Of a stretch of 32,153 bases of DNA, positions 1-10,976 are shown piece after piece. A program made the translations under genes and the position numbers. A model generated the notes under the pieces. The model had not been told where the DNA came from. It saw nothing but the letters and a program-made list of their open reading frames with translations, and ran no database searches. The DNA lies in the NCBI GenBank assembly GCA_903892175.1, contig CAITHK010000014.1, positions 1 through 32,153 on the forward strand, written 5' to 3'. The stretch is from an uncultured Burkholderiales bacterium (GTDB taxonomy: Bacteria > Pseudomonadota > Gammaproteobacteria > Burkholderiales > Burkholderiaceae_C). How positions within the stretch are numbered: position 1 is the stretch's first letter; the number at the start of each line of letters is the position of its first letter.

Positions 1-17
1 GATGCAGCGCGCAGGTC

Positions 18-1559
18 TTAAGCTTCGCGTCGCAAGGCCGGAAACAATATCACATCCCGAATGCTGGGGCTGTCGGTCAGCAACATCATCAGACGGTCAA
101 TGCCGATGCCGCAGCCGCCGGTGGGCGGCATGCCGTATTCCAGCGCACGCACAAAGTCGTGGTCAAAGAACATGGCTTCGTCGTCACCGCTGTCTTTGGC
201 CGCCACTTGGGCTTGGAAGCGGGCAGCTTGGTCTTCGGCATCGTTCAATTCGCTGAAGCCGTTGCCGAACTCGCGGCCCGTGATGTAGAGCTCAAAGCGC
301 TCGGTCACTTCGGGGCGAACATCGCTGGCGCGTGCCAGCGGCGAAATTTCAACCGGGTGTTCGCAAATGAAGGTGGGTTGCCAGAGTTTTTCTTCCACCG
401 TTTCTTCAAAGTACATCACTTGCAAGCTGGCCAAGCTGCGTGTGCTGAGCTTGTCTTTGTCTTCTTTGAAGCCCAATTTTTTCAGCGCATCAATCAACCA
501 TTCTGGGTTGCCCACATTGTCGCCCGCATCGGTGTATTTCAAAATCGCTTCAGGGATGGTCAATCGCTCGAACGGTTGGCTCAAATCCACCGGCTTGCCA
601 CTGTAGGTCAGCAGCAAAGTGCCTGCGGCTTTGAGGGCCGCGTCGCGCACCAACTCTTCGGTGAAGTGCATCAGGTCTTGGTAATTCCAATACGCCGCAT
701 AGAACTCCATCATGGTGAACTCTGGGTTGTGGCGCACCGAAATGCCTTCGTTGCGGAAGTTGCGGTTGATCTCGAACACGCGTTCAAAACCACCCACGAT
801 CAAGCGCTTGAGGTACAGCTCAGGCGCAATGCGCAAAAACATTTCTTGGTCCAACGCGTTGTGGTGCGTGGTGAACGGTTTGGCATTGGCGCCCCCTGGG
901 ATGGGGTGCAGCATGGGCGTCTCAACTTCCAAGAAGTTGTGTTGCACCATGAACTCACGTATGCCACTGACCGCTTTGCTGCGCGCCACAAAACGCTTGC
1001 GCGCAGTCTCGTCGGTCATCAAATCGATGTAGCGCTGGCGGTACTTGATCTCTTGGTCGTGCACGCCATGAAACTTGTCGGGCATCGGGCGCAAGCTTTT
1101 GGTGAGCATGCGAATGCTGCTGGCGTGGATCGACAACTCGCCGGTACGGGTTTTGAACAACTTGCCTTCACAGGCCACGATGTCGCCCAGGTCCCAGTGC
1201 TTGAAGTCGGCGTAGATGTCTTCGCCCACATCGTCGCGGGTGACGTAAATCTGAATGCGCCCGGTGCTGTCTTGCAGCGTGGCAAAACTGGCCTTGCCCA
1301 TCACGCGTTTGAGCATCATGCGACCTGCCACTTTGGCCAACTGGCCTTCCTCGGTCAGCACCTCGGCTGTTTTGTCGCCATGCAACTCATGCAAGGTGGC
1401 GGCGTGGTGCGCGGGTTTGAAGTCGTTGGGAAACGCCACGCCGAGGCCCTGGGCCTGCCGCTCGCGAATCGCTTTGAGCTTTTCTCGGCGCTCGGCAATG
1501 AGTTGGTTTTCGTCGACGGGAGCGGCTTCAGGAGCGGTGGGGGTGTGGGTGTTAGACAT
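18..1559 (-). CDS. lysS: Lysyl-tRNA synthetase (class II)
   Basis: 513 aa; class II aaRS motifs ([36 protein letters not shown]-terminal [29 protein letters not shown]). Confidence 0.97.
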   Translation of the reverse strand: MSNTHTPTAPEAAPVDENQLIAERREKLKAIRERQAQGLGVAFPNDFKPAHHAATLHELHGDKTAEVLTEEGQLAKVAGRMMLKRVMGKASFATLQDSTGRIQIYVTRDDVGEDIYADFKHWDLGDIVACEGKLFKTRTGELSIHASSIRMLTKSLRPMPDKFHGVHDQEIKYRQRYIDLMTDETARKRFVARSKAVSGIREFMVQHNFLEVETPMLHPIPGGANAKPFTTHHNALDQEMFLRIAPELYLKRLIVGGFERVFEINRNFRNEGISVRHNPEFTMMEFYAAYWNYQDLMHFTEELVRDAALKAAGTLLLTYSGKPVDLSQPFERLTIPEAILKYTDAGDNVGNPEWLIDALKKLGFKEDKDKLSTRSLASLQVMYFEETVEEKLWQPTFICEHPVEISPLARASDVRPEVTERFELYITGREFGNGFSELNDAEDQAARFQAQVAAKDSGDDEAMFFDHDFVRALEYGMPPTGGCGIGIDRLMMLLTDSPSIRDVILFPALRREA

Positions 1560-1618
1560 CGAGAGGGGACAGAGGGGTAGAGGAATGGGGCTGAGTCAAC
1601 TCAGCCGAGTGCCATTTA

Positions 1619-1660
1619 CGAAGTGCGAAGTGCGAAGTGCGAAGTGCGAAGTGTCGAGTG
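1619..1660. repeat. Short tandem repeat: five perfect copies of CGAAGTG plus one degenerate copy (TCGAGTG)
   Basis: Direct reading: CGAAGTG at 1619, 1626, 1633, 1640, 1647, then TCGAGTG; lies immediately 3' of the accD stop, between accD and lysS. Confidence 0.95.
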
Positions 1661-1661
1661 C

Positions 1662-2534
1662 TTAGCTCACCGCATCCGCCGGCTGGCGCTGCAACATGGC
1701 CAAGGTGTTGGCAATGGTTTTGCGCAGTTCACGGCGGTCGCAAATGAAGTCAATCGCGCCTTTGGTTTGCAAGAACTCAGCACGTTGAAAGCCCTCAGGC
1801 AAGGTCACGCGTACGGTGCTTTCAATCACGCGTGGGCCGGCAAAGCCAATCAAGGCTTTGGGTTCGGCAATCACCACGTCACCCACAAAGGCAAAGCCGG
1901 CCGACACGCCGCCCATGGTGGGGTCGGTCAACACGCTGATGAAGGGCAAGCCCTTCTTGGCCAAACGGGTCAGCGATGCGTTGGTTTTGGCCATTTGCAT
2001 CAGTGACAGCAAGCCTTCTTGCATGCGCGCGCCACCCGTGGCGGTGAAGCAAATGAACGGCACTTTTTGCTCGATGGCGGTGTGCACGCCGCGCACAAAG
2101 CGCTCGCCCACCACCGAACCCATCGAGCCGCCCATGAAGTCGAATTCAAAGCAAGCCGCCACCACGTTGATGCTGTGCACCGCGCCACCCATCACCACCA
2201 GCGCATCGGTCTCGCCGGTGTTGCTCATGGCTTCTTTCAGGCGCTCGGGGTATTTGCGGCTGTCTTTGAATTTCAACGCATCCACAGGCACCACTTCTTG
2301 GCCTATCTCGTAACGGCCTTCACCGTCCAAGAATGCGTCCAGGCGTTGGCGCGCCCCAATGCGCAGGTGGTGGCTGCAACTGGGGCACACGTTTTGGTTT
2401 TGCGCCAGGTCGGTGTTGTAGAGCACGGTTTCGCAACTGGGGCACTTGACCCACACGCCTTCGGGCACGCTGCGGCGATCTGCCGGGTCGGTGTGCTGAA
2501 TCTTGGGGGGCAGTAATTTTTCGAGCCAACTCAT
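1662..2534 (-). CDS. accD: Acetyl-CoA carboxylase carboxyltransferase subunit beta
   Basis: 290 aa; N-terminal zinc ribbon CPSC...[24 protein letters not shown] motif. Confidence 0.97.
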   Translation of the reverse strand: MSWLEKLLPPKIQHTDPADRRSVPEGVWVKCPSCETVLYNTDLAQNQNVCPSCSHHLRIGARQRLDAFLDGEGRYEIGQEVVPVDALKFKDSRKYPERLKEAMSNTGETDALVVMGGAVHSINVVAACFEFDFMGGSMGSVVGERFVRGVHTAIEQKVPFICFTATGGARMQEGLLSLMQMAKTNASLTRLAKKGLPFISVLTDPTMGGVSAGFAFVGDVVIAEPKALIGFAGPRVIESTVRVTLPEGFQRAEFLQTKGAIDFICDRRELRKTIANTLAMLQRQPADAVS

Positions 2535-2610
2535 GGTGAGCCTTTCGTCAGATCTGAATGGATTGATTTTAGTCGCCAGGGCGACGCATGCCCGGCCTGC
2601 GCTGGGGGGC

Positions 2611-3420
2611 TCACGCGTCCAAGGCTTGTCGAATGCTCACCAAGAAGTCGTGCGCAGCTTGCACTGCTTGGCCCTCGGGAGCCGCTTCCAGCAACTGGAT
2701 GATGCGGCTGCCAATCACCACCGCGTCGGCCACGCGGCTGACGGCGCGTGCGGTCGTGGCATCACGAATGCCAAAGCCCACACCCACAGGAATGTGCACA
2801 TGCTGGCGAATGCGCGGCAGCATGGCTTCCACCGCATCGGTGTCGAGGTTGCCCGCACCGGTCACCCCTTTGAGCGACACGTAATATACGTAGCCACTGG
2901 CCACACGGGCCACTTGTTCCATGCGTTGGTCGGTGCTGGTGGGGGCGAGCAAGAAAATCAGGTCCATGTTGTGCGCGCGCAGCGTGGCCGCAAAGTCTTC
3001 GCACTCTTCGGGTGGGTAGTCCACGATCAGCACACCGTCCACGCCTGCAGCTGCGGCGTCTTTGACAAATGCATGGGCTCCGTGTTTCAGGTCGTAGCAC
3101 TCCACCGGGTTGGCGTAGCCCATCAAGACCACGGGGGTGGTGCTGTTGGTTTGGCGAAATGTGCGCACCATGTCCAACACTTGGGCGCTGCCAATGTGCA
3201 TGCGCAGTGCCGCTTCACCGGCCTTTTGAATCACCGGGCCATCGGCCATGGGGTCGCTGAACGGCACCCCCAACTCAATGATGTCGGCTCCTGCATCGAC
3301 CATGCCGTGCATCAGTGCAGGGGTGATGTCGGCTTGGGGAAAACCGGCCATCACATAGGGAATCAAGGCTTTGCGGCCTTGGACTTTGAGGGCCGAGAGG
3401 GTGACGTCGATGCGGCTCAT
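2611..3420 (-). CDS. trpA: Tryptophan synthase alpha subunit
   Basis: [28 protein letters not shown]..., [17 protein letters not shown]; start at 3420 gives an ATGA overlap with trpB. The longer ORF start in the track (3870) is rejected. Confidence 0.97.
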   Translation of the reverse strand: MSRIDVTLSALKVQGRKALIPYVMAGFPQADITPALMHGMVDAGADIIELGVPFSDPMADGPVIQKAGEAALRMHIGSAQVLDMVRTFRQTNSTTPVVLMGYANPVECYDLKHGAHAFVKDAAAAGVDGVLIVDYPPEECEDFAATLRAHNMDLIFLLAPTSTDQRMEQVARVASGYVYYVSLKGVTGAGNLDTDAVEAMLPRIRQHVHIPVGVGFGIRDATTARAVSRVADAVVIGSRIIQLLEAAPEGQAVQAAHDFLVSIRQALDA

Positions 3421-4691
3421 TTCGTGACCTTGATGATGTGTTCTGTCGAGCCGCCTTTGACGGACTGTCCTTGACAGCTCGGGCGGCAAAAGAAGTCCGC
3501 GCCGCTCAAGTCGGCCACGGTGCCAATGTCTTTGTCGCCACGCCCCGAGAGGTTGACCAAGATGGACTGGTTGGGCGACATGGTTTTGGCCAGTTGCATG
3601 GCGTAGGCCACGGCGTGGCTCGACTCCAGCGCAGGGATGATGCCCTCGGTGCGGCACAGGTAATGGAAAGCGTCCAAGGCTTCGGTGTCGGTGATGCCCA
3701 CATACTCGGCGCGACCGATGTCTTTGAGAAACGCATGCTCGGGGCCCACGCCTGGATAGTCCAGGCCAGCGCTCACGCTGTGGGTTTCGGTGATTTGGCC
3801 GTTCTCGTCTTGCAAGATGTAGGTGCGGTTGCCGTGCAACACGCCCGGCGCGCCCAGTTGCAGCGAGCACGAGTGCCGATCTGTGTCCATGCCTTCGCCT
3901 GCGGCTTCCACGCCGATCAAGCGTGTTTTTTCAAACGGGATGTAGGGGTAGAAGATGCCCATGGCGTTGCTGCCACCGCCCACGCAGGCCATCACCACAT
4001 CGGGTTGTGCGCCCTGATGCATCGTGGGCATTTGCGTGATGCATTCTTCGCCGATCACACTTTGAAAGTCGCGCACCATCATCGGGTAAGGGTGTGGGCC
4101 CGCTACGGTGCCAATGATGTAGAAGGTGTTGTCGACATTGGCCACCCAGTCGCGCATGGCTTCGTTCAGGGCGTCTTTGAGCGTGCGGCTGCCGCTCTCG
4201 ACGGGCACCACGGTGGCGCCCAACAGCTTCATGCGGTACACGTTGGGACTTTGGCGTTTCACGTCTTCCGCGCCCATGTACACCACGCATTGCAGGCCAT
4301 AGCGCGCGCAAATGGTGGCCGTGGCCACGCCGTGTTGGCCAGCACCGGTCTCGGCAATCACGCGGGGCTTGCCCATGCGCTTGGCCAGCATGGCTTGGCC
4401 AATGGTGTTGTTGATTTTGTGCGCGCCGGTGTGGTTGAGGTCTTCGCGCTTGAGGTAAATCTGTGCGCCTCCCATTTCACGGCTCATGCGGGCAGCGTGG
4501 TAAATCGGGGAGGGGCGTCCCACAAAGTGGGCCAACTCGCTTTTGAACTCGGCGATGAAGGCCGGGTCATGTTGGTACTTGGCGTAAGCCTCTTTCAGCT
4601 CTTCAATCGCATGGGTCAGGGTTTCGCTGACAAAGCTGCCGCCGTAATTGCCAAAGTGGCCGCGTGCATCGGGTTGTTGGTAGTTCGACAT
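3417..4691 (-). CDS. trpB: Tryptophan synthase beta subunit
   Basis: 424 aa; [19 protein letters not shown]-lysine motif, GGGSNAMG. Confidence 0.98.
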   Translation of the reverse strand: MSNYQQPDARGHFGNYGGSFVSETLTHAIEELKEAYAKYQHDPAFIAEFKSELAHFVGRPSPIYHAARMSREMGGAQIYLKREDLNHTGAHKINNTIGQAMLAKRMGKPRVIAETGAGQHGVATATICARYGLQCVVYMGAEDVKRQSPNVYRMKLLGATVVPVESGSRTLKDALNEAMRDWVANVDNTFYIIGTVAGPHPYPMMVRDFQSVIGEECITQMPTMHQGAQPDVVMACVGGGSNAMGIFYPYIPFEKTRLIGVEAAGEGMDTDRHSCSLQLGAPGVLHGNRTYILQDENGQITETHSVSAGLDYPGVGPEHAFLKDIGRAEYVGITDTEALDAFHYLCRTEGIIPALESSHAVAYAMQLAKTMSPNQSILVNLSGRGDKDIGTVADLSGADFFCRPSCQGQSVKGGSTEHIIKVTK

Positions 4692-4702
4692 AAAGGTGCC
4701 TG

Positions 4703-4759
4703 CAAAAAAGGTGGGGTTCGACCCCCAGCGCTTTGAAAAAGAAAAAGCTCAGCGCTGGG
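4703..4759 (-). promoter_or_regulatory. Two overlapping inverted repeats plus a T-tract in the trpF-trpB intergenic spacer (attenuator-like)
   Basis: Minus strand: CCCAGCGCT-(18 nt)-AGCGCTGGG (4751-4759 with 4724-4732), then GGGG-TCGAA-CCCC (about 4713-4725) followed by ACC and TTTTTT (4704-4709); the G run is shared by both stems. Confidence 0.4.
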
Positions 4760-4760
4760 T

Positions 4761-5453
4761 TCAGTGCGCGTCTGAACGCGCGTGGTGGGCGTCTGCGGCA
4801 CGCACAGCGTCAGTGAACGCGCGAATCATGACGGGGTCTTTGATGCCTTTGGCCGACTCCACGCCAGAGCTCACGTCCACCGCCAGCGACAAGCCGCGGT
4901 CACGCAAGGCGTGCAGACCGTCTGTCACGTTGGCAGCGTTGAGTCCACCAGACAAGACGAGGTGAGCGTTGACGTTTTGAGGAAGCTGTGACCAATTGAA
5001 TGCCTTGCCGCCGCCGCCGTAACCGTCGACGTGGGCGTCGAGCAGCACCGCTTGGGCGTCTTTGTAATCGTGGGCGTATTTTAAGAGGTCAAACGGGGCT
5101 TCGCCTGCAGCGGGTTCAAGCGGAATGCGGGCCGCCCGAATCCAGCGTCGCCCCATCCGTTGGGCAATCTGGCGGCACTGCTCGGGCGTCTCGTCGCCAT
5201 GAAATTGCAGCCAAGCACCCTGCACCCGCAAGCAGGCTTGCGCAATGGCTTCGCACGACTCGTTGACGAACAGCAGCACGGGGGTGACAAAGGCTGGCAA
5301 GCGTTGGGCCAACTCCGCTGCGCGTTCCGCAGTAACGGCACGCGCACTGGGTGGGTACAGCACAAAGCCCACCGCATCGACGCCTGCCGCCACCGCAGCG
5401 TCAACGTCTTGCTCTCGGGTTAAACCACAAATTTTGATGCGGGTTCGGTTCAT
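4761..5453 (-). CDS. trpF: Phosphoribosylanthranilate isomerase
   Basis: RIKICGLTREQDVDAAVAAGVDAVGFVLYPPSAR; LVLSGGLNAANV. Confidence 0.96.
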   Translation of the reverse strand: MNRTRIKICGLTREQDVDAAVAAGVDAVGFVLYPPSARAVTAERAAELAQRLPAFVTPVLLFVNESCEAIAQACLRVQGAWLQFHGDETPEQCRQIAQRMGRRWIRAARIPLEPAAGEAPFDLLKYAHDYKDAQAVLLDAHVDGYGGGGKAFNWSQLPQNVNAHLVLSGGLNAANVTDGLHALRDRGLSLAVDVSSGVESAKGIKDPVMIRAFTDAVRAADAHHARSDAH

Positions 5454-6247
5454 GGCAAACCATCATACGCAGGCGCTCCAGTAGGCAAGCCCCACTGGGC
5501 ATCGTACTGCGGTCCTAAAAAATACAAACCATCGGGGCTGAAGGTGCGGCTGGCAGCGTCGCGGCTGCGCGCGGCCAACACCTCGGCCATCCACTCGGGC
5601 GGGTGGGTGCCTTCACCAATCGGAACCAAACAACCCATCAAGTTGCGGATCATGTGGTGTAGGAACGCATTGGCTTCAAATTCAAAGCGCCAATAGGCGG
5701 AGTGGGGTTGGGTGCTGCGCCGCGTGATGCGCAAGCTGCGCAGCGTTTTGACGGGGCTCAGCGCCTGGCAGCTGGAGGCCCGAAACGAGGTGAAGTCGTG
5801 CTCGCCCAACACGTATCCAGCTGCTTGCTGCATAGCTTCGAGGTTGAGCGCTCGGTACACCCAACCCACGCGACCCAGCTCCACACTGGGCCGTACCGGT
5901 GACTCCAACAACACATAGGCATAGCGGCGTGAGAGTGCGCTGCCGCGGCAGTGAAAGTCTCGGGGTACTTCTTGCGCCCACTGAACCGCAATGTCGAGTG
6001 GCAAGAAACTGTTGGTGCCACGCACCCATGAATAAGGGTCGCGCGCCAACTCGGTGTCAAAGTGAATCACTTGCATCAAGCCATGCACACCTGAATCTGT
6101 GCGGCCTGCGCACAGCGTTTGAACCCGTGTGGTGGTGAATTTCTGCAATGCCGTTTCAAGACGGTCTTGCACTGTTTTGCCCGAGAGCTGGCTTTGCCAG
6201 CCTTCGTAGGCTTGGCCGTTGTAGCTCAAGCCCATGGCGATACGCAT
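5450..6247 (-). CDS. truA: tRNA pseudouridine(38-40) synthase
   Basis: 265 aa; CAGRTDSGVHGLMQVIHFDT catalytic motif; ATGA-type overlap with trpF. Confidence 0.96.
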   Translation of the reverse strand: MRIAMGLSYNGQAYEGWQSQLSGKTVQDRLETALQKFTTTRVQTLCAGRTDSGVHGLMQVIHFDTELARDPYSWVRGTNSFLPLDIAVQWAQEVPRDFHCRGSALSRRYAYVLLESPVRPSVELGRVGWVYRALNLEAMQQAAGYVLGEHDFTSFRASSCQALSPVKTLRSLRITRRSTQPHSAYWRFEFEANAFLHHMIRNLMGCLVPIGEGTHPPEWMAEVLAARSRDAASRTFSPDGLYFLGPQYDAQWGLPTGAPAYDGLP

Positions 6248-6252
6248 GGGTT

Positions 6253-7779
6253 TTAACCTCGCTCAGCCAGCCATTGCTTGGCACGGGCTTTCACCTCGCC
6301 TTTGGCTTCGCTGACCACTTCTTCCATCAGCGCGCGGCTGGTGTGCAACTGGCCGAGCTTCCAGAGTTCTTCTGCCAAATCCATGCGCACTTGGAAAGGG
6401 TTGGGTTTGGTCGGTTGGTCTAAGTCCAGCGAGATGTCTGGAATGTCCAGGGTCGGACGTGCCGGTTGGGCTTGTGGCGCAACCGGTGTGTCGGGTTTGG
6501 ATTCCTCTGCCGCAGTCGAAGGCGCGGCGGTGACCGGGGCCATGCTGGGTACAAACTGCGGCTCGAGATCATCGACGTTGGGAAGATCCAAATCGAACTT
6601 CACATTCAGTGGAGGTAGGCCTTGGATGTTGTCACCCTGCAGGCGACTGGCACGTCGAATCCAAAGGCCAATCAAGACCAACAAAGCGATGAAACCTCCC
6701 GCACCGATAGGTGCCATGGGGTGATGGGTCAGTTGACTCAGCCAGTCTTTGGGCTCTGCTTGGGTGGGCAGATCGGCTTCGATGCCTGCCGAGGCCACGT
6801 TGGCCGTGGCCGCAGCGATCTTGCCCAGCTCTGCAATATTGCGCCCCATTTCAGCGGCACGGCTGGCCACTTCTTGGGCTTGGCGCTGTTGTGCCAACTT
6901 GTCTTCCACGCCGCCTTGTGTGGGCTTGGTCAGCGTGAGTTTGTCTTCTTTGGTGCTGGCCTTTTTGTTTTGCACGCGCGCTTCCAATTTGCCTGAGCTG
7001 TCGCGGCTGGCTTTGGGTGCTGTGCCACCTGGGGCGCGAGCCGCCAATTCGGCACGATAGGCCTGGAAGTTGGCGGTTTGCACCTGAATTTCTTTGCGCG
7101 CTTCTTCGCGCGACAAGGACCTGGCATCTTGCTCGGACGGCATGCTCAACAACGAGCCCGACTTCAGACGGTTCACGTTCGCGTCCACGAACGCATCGGG
7201 GTTGCTGCGCAGCATGGCGGCCAACATTTGGTCCAGCGACACATTGGCTGATTTATTGCGGGCGGCCAACTCGCTGGCCGTGTCACCACGCTGAACTTGG
7301 ATGGCCTGGATGCCACCGCTCAATGCCGTGGGCGAGCTGGCTGAGGGTTGACGTCCGTCGTCCATCGACAAGCTGATGGCGCGCAGCAAGCGGCCATTTG
7401 CCCAGCGCAAGTCCAGCAACACGTCCAGGAAGTTGCTGGAGACCATTTGCTGGCTGGTGATGGACAAGTAGGGTCGCCCATCGTTGCGTTTGAGCAGTTT
7501 GACTTGGATCTCTAGTGCCGCACCTTGGCTGGTCGGCACCTCGAGTTTGGTGGCCTTGTAAACGTCTGAACTGGCCAGTGCCGCTTGGAAGTTGACCTGT
7601 TCCGCCGCTGACATGTCCACAATCTCAATTTCAGCTTTGAGGGCTTCACCTTGTTTGGACTGCACCACAGGGCGACTCAAAGTCAGCGCTTGCGCACTGC
7701 CCAACAGGGTCAAAGACAGGGCCGCCCACAACGCTGAGCGTTGGAACAGGTTGGATGCTGGGCGGAGGTCTCTGGTCAT
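6253..7779 (-). CDS. fimV: FimV/HubP-family protein (signal peptide, LysM-like FimV N-domain, one TM helix, C-terminal FimV domain)
   Basis: IQVQRGDTASELAARNK...MLAAMLRSNPDAFVDANVNRLKSGSLLSMPSE; TM GAGGFIALLVLIGLWIRR; C-term NPFQVRMDLAEELWKLGQLHTSRALMEEVVSE; canonical position between asd and truA. Confidence 0.88.
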   Translation of the reverse strand: MTRDLRPASNLFQRSALWAALSLTLLGSAQALTLSRPVVQSKQGEALKAEIEIVDMSAAEQVNFQAALASSDVYKATKLEVPTSQGAALEIQVKLLKRNDGRPYLSITSQQMVSSNFLDVLLDLRWANGRLLRAISLSMDDGRQPSASSPTALSGGIQAIQVQRGDTASELAARNKSANVSLDQMLAAMLRSNPDAFVDANVNRLKSGSLLSMPSEQDARSLSREEARKEIQVQTANFQAYRAELAARAPGGTAPKASRDSSGKLEARVQNKKASTKEDKLTLTKPTQGGVEDKLAQQRQAQEVASRAAEMGRNIAELGKIAAATANVASAGIEADLPTQAEPKDWLSQLTHHPMAPIGAGGFIALLVLIGLWIRRASRLQGDNIQGLPPLNVKFDLDLPNVDDLEPQFVPSMAPVTAAPSTAAEESKPDTPVAPQAQPARPTLDIPDISLDLDQPTKPNPFQVRMDLAEELWKLGQLHTSRALMEEVVSEAKGEVKARAKQWLAERG

Positions 7780-7803
7780 GTTCAGAATGGTAGCGGGTTT
7801 ATT

Positions 7804-8934
7804 TCATCGCTCGAGCAAGATGCGCAGCATGCGGCGCAGGGGTTCGGCAGCGCCCCACAGCAATTGATCGCCGACGGTGAAGGCGCCCAAATAATCGTTG
7901 CCCATCGCCAGTTTGTGCAAGCGGCCCACTGGGACGGTCAAGGTGCCAGTGACGGCGGCAGGCGTGAGCTCACGCTCAGAGATGTCACGTTGGTTGGGCA
8001 CGACTTTGACCCAGTCGTTGGCTTGAGCCAAGATCGACTCAATTTCATCCATGGGCACATCTTGCTTGAGCTTGATGGTCAAGCCCTGCGAGTGGCAACG
8101 CATGGCGCCAATGCGCACGCACAAGCCATCAATCGGGATGCTGCCCGCACTGCGGAAAGCCGGGTTGCCCAAAATCTTGTTGCATTCGGCGCCGCCTTTC
8201 CATTCTTCTTTGCTCTGGCCGTGATCGACCGGCACATCGATCCATGGAATCAAGCTGCCAGCCAAGGCGGTGTTGCGGAAATTTTGGGTGGGGAAGGCAG
8301 CGCTGCGCATGGTGGCCGAGACCTTGCGGTCGATGTCCAAGATGGCAGACGATGGGTTGGCCAAGTCGTCTTTGACGGCATCGTGCAAGGCGCCCATTTG
8401 GCTCAACAGCTCGCGCATGTTTTGAGCGCCAGCACCCGATGCAGCTTGGTAGGTCATGGCGCTGACCCACTCAATCATGTGGTGCTTGAATAAGCCGCCC
8501 ATGGCCATCAACATCAGGCTGACGGTGCAGTTGCCGCCAATCCAGTTTTTGCCGCCTTGGGCGAGGGCGTTGTCGATGACATCGCGGTTGACAGGATCGA
8601 GCACGATCACGGCATCTTCGGCCATGCGCAAGGACGACGCAGCGTCGATCCAGTGGCCCGTCCAACCTGCGGCGCGCAGTTGGGGGTAAACCTCTTTGGT
8701 GTAGTCGCCGCCTTGGCAAGTCAAGATGATGTCGCAGCGCTTGAGTGCAGCGATGTCATGCGCATCTTGCAGGGTGGTTTCGTTTTTGGCTTGTGCAGGG
8801 GCTTGGCCACCTGAGTTGGAGGTAGAGAAAAAGACAGGTTCAATCAGATCAAAGTCTTGTTCTTGAACCATGCGGTCAATCAACACCGAGCCGACCATGC
8901 CGCGCCAACCGACTAAACCTACTAACTTGCTCAT
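7804..8934 (-). CDS. asd: Aspartate-semialdehyde dehydrogenase
   Basis: [35 protein letters not shown] catalytic Cys region. Confidence 0.97.
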   Translation of the reverse strand: MSKLVGLVGWRGMVGSVLIDRMVQEQDFDLIEPVFFSTSNSGGQAPAQAKNETTLQDAHDIAALKRCDIILTCQGGDYTKEVYPQLRAAGWTGHWIDAASSLRMAEDAVIVLDPVNRDVIDNALAQGGKNWIGGNCTVSLMLMAMGGLFKHHMIEWVSAMTYQAASGAGAQNMRELLSQMGALHDAVKDDLANPSSAILDIDRKVSATMRSAAFPTQNFRNTALAGSLIPWIDVPVDHGQSKEEWKGGAECNKILGNPAFRSAGSIPIDGLCVRIGAMRCHSQGLTIKLKQDVPMDEIESILAQANDWVKVVPNQRDISERELTPAAVTGTLTVPVGRLHKLAMGNDYLGAFTVGDQLLWGAAEPLRRMLRILLER

Positions 8935-9214
8935 TTCAACGCCTTTTCAACTGCCATAAAAAGTGCCAGACCTGGCTGTGTGCCCGGCTCGTCTGGCCGG
9001 GAGGCGCGCGACGAGCCAGAGCGGGTTAGCCCTTGATGGTCGTGGTTTTCAAAATGTATGCACGCGAGCTCTCAGCAGCCTGGGCTGCTGGTGAATGGTT
9101 CATGGGGATGAACTGACAGGCGTGAAACATGCTTAGATTGTATCGGATGGCTTTTGGGGCCTGCGTCAAACCCGTCTCATGCGCCTGTGGCGTGGGTGCA
9201 ACTTCTAGCGAGGA

Positions 9215-10300
9215 TCAGCGCAGTGCGTTCACCACCGCGTCGCCCATTTGCGCCGTGCCTACTTGGGTGGTGCCCGCACTGTAGATGTCAGGCGTACGCA
9301 GGCCTTGGGCCAGCACCGCTTTGACGGCAGTTTCAATGCGGTCAGCCGCGGCAGCTTGGTTCAAGCTGAAACGCAACATCATGGCGGCGCTCAGAATGGT
9401 CGCCAAGGGGTTGGCCACGCCTTTGCCCGCGATGTCGGGCGCGCTGCCATGGCTGGGTTCGTACAGGCCTTGGTTTTTTGAGTTCAAAGAGGCCGAAGGC
9501 AGCATGCCGATCGAGCCCGTGAGCATGGAAGCTTCGTCGCTCAAGATGTCGCCAAACATATTGCCCGTCACCACCACGTCAAAGCGCTTGGGTTCTTTCA
9601 CCAGTTGCATCGCGGCGTTGTCCACGTACATGTGGTCCAGCGCGATGTCTGGGTACTCTTTGCCGACTTCGCTCACCACGTCTTTCCAAAACTGGAAGGT
9701 TTCCAGCACGTTGGCTTTGTCGACGCTGGTCACGCGGCCTTCACTGCCAGAAGCTTTGCGTTTGCGAGCGGCTTGAAAGGCCACGTGGGCAATCCGTTCA
9801 ATTTCAGGTTTGCTGTAGCGCATGGTGTCAAACGCTTCCTCTGAGCCAGGGAAGTGACCGTCTGTTGCCACGCGGCGTCCACGCGGTTGGCCAAAGTAAA
9901 TGTCGCCCGTCAGCTCGCGAATGATCAAGATGTCCAGGCCCGAAATCAACTCAGGCTTCAAGCTCGACGCACCCACCAGTTGCTCGTAGCAAATGGCGGG
10001 GCGAAAGTTGGCAAAAAGCCCCATGTTTTTGCGCAAACCCAAAATGGCTTGCTCTGGGCGAAGGGGGCGATCCAAGGTGTCGTATTTCCAGTCACCCACC
10101 GCGCCAAACAGCACGGCATCCGATTGCATGGCCAACTTGAGGGTGGCGTCGGGCAAGGGGTGTCCGTGCGCGTCAAAGGCCGCACCGCCCACCAAGGCGG
10201 TTTCCATCTCAAACGTCAGGTCCAAAACATTCAATACTTTGATGGCTTCAGCGACGATCTCGGTGCCAATGCCGTCTCCTGGCAAAACTGCAATTTTCAT
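9215..10300 (-). CDS. leuB: 3-isopropylmalate dehydrogenase
   Basis: [46 protein letters not shown]. Confidence 0.98.
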   Translation of the reverse strand: MKIAVLPGDGIGTEIVAEAIKVLNVLDLTFEMETALVGGAAFDAHGHPLPDATLKLAMQSDAVLFGAVGDWKYDTLDRPLRPEQAILGLRKNMGLFANFRPAICYEQLVGASSLKPELISGLDILIIRELTGDIYFGQPRGRRVATDGHFPGSEEAFDTMRYSKPEIERIAHVAFQAARKRKASGSEGRVTSVDKANVLETFQFWKDVVSEVGKEYPDIALDHMYVDNAAMQLVKEPKRFDVVVTGNMFGDILSDEASMLTGSIGMLPSASLNSKNQGLYEPSHGSAPDIAGKGVANPLATILSAAMMLRFSLNQAAAADRIETAVKAVLAQGLRTPDIYSAGTTQVGTAQMGDAVVNALR

Positions 10301-10320
10301 GGTGACTTTCTGTGTGTGCG

Positions 10321-10965
10321 TTACATCGTGTGCGCCAGCCAGGGCTTGGTGGCCAGGCGTTCGGCTTCAAAAGCTCGGATCTTGTCGGACTGGCGCAGGG
10401 TCAGGCCAATGTCGTCAAAGCCATTGAGCAAGCAGAATTTGCGAAAGGCTTGGACCTCAAACGCAATGGCTTCGCCCTGGGGGCGAACCACCACTTGGTT
10501 TTCCAAATCAATGGTCAATTCGTAGCCCGGAAAGGCCAGCACTTCATTGAACAACAGGTCAACCGCCGATTCGGGCAACACGATGGGCAGCAGGCCGTTC
10601 TTGAAGCAGTTGTTGAAGAAAATGTCGGCAAAGCTGGGCGCAATCACGGCGCGGAAACCGTATTGGTCAATCGCCCAAGGTGCATGTTCGCGTGAAGAGC
10701 CGCAGCCAAAGTTCTTGCGCGCCAACAACACCGAGGCGCCTTTGTAGCGGGGTTGGTTGAGCACAAAGTCGGGGTTGGGTTTGCGGGTGGCGGGGTCTTG
10801 GCCCGGCTCGCCCAGGTCCAGGTAGCGCCACTCGTCGAACAAATTAGGGCCAAAGCCGGTTTTGCGGATCGACTTCAAAAACTGTTTGGGAATGATTGCG
10901 TCGGTGTCGACGTTCTCGCGGTCCATGGGGGCCACCAGGCCTTTGTGGAGTGTGAATTTCTGCAT
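10321..10965 (-). CDS. leuD: 3-isopropylmalate dehydratase small subunit
   Basis: [48 protein letters not shown]. Start placed at 10965 rather than 10980. Confidence 0.96.
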   Translation of the reverse strand: MQKFTLHKGLVAPMDRENVDTDAIIPKQFLKSIRKTGFGPNLFDEWRYLDLGEPGQDPATRKPNPDFVLNQPRYKGASVLLARKNFGCGSSREHAPWAIDQYGFRAVIAPSFADIFFNNCFKNGLLPIVLPESAVDLLFNEVLAFPGYELTIDLENQVVVRPQGEAIAFEVQAFRKFCLLNGFDDIGLTLRQSDKIRAFEAERLATKPWLAHTM

Positions 10966-10976
10966 GTCTAGGCCTT

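Noticed and set aside
159-1580. 473-aa plus-strand ORF opposite lysS
   Set aside because: Antisense shadow ORF typical of high-GC codon bias; lysS on the other strand is unambiguous. Same reasoning for 3438-4736 (opposite trpB) and 2503-3474 (opposite trpA).
3421-3870. N-terminal extension of the trpA ORF in the track
   Set aside because: Overlaps trpB coding sequence; the true TrpA start MSRIDVTL at 3420 gives a canonical ATGA overlap.
4711-4728. GGGGTTCGACCCCC resembling a tRNA T-arm
   Set aside because: No acceptor, D-arm or anticodon arm around it; better explained as one stem of the trpF-trpB spacer structure.
9073-9090. CAGCAGCCTGGGCTGCTG hairpin in the leuB-asd spacer
   Set aside because: Short stem without T-tract and no other supporting signal; not enough to call a terminator or riboswitch.
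9120-9180. Possible sigma70 promoter for asd on minus strand (TTGACG ... TACAAT)
   Set aside because: Spacer is about 21 bp by my count, too long for a confident call.
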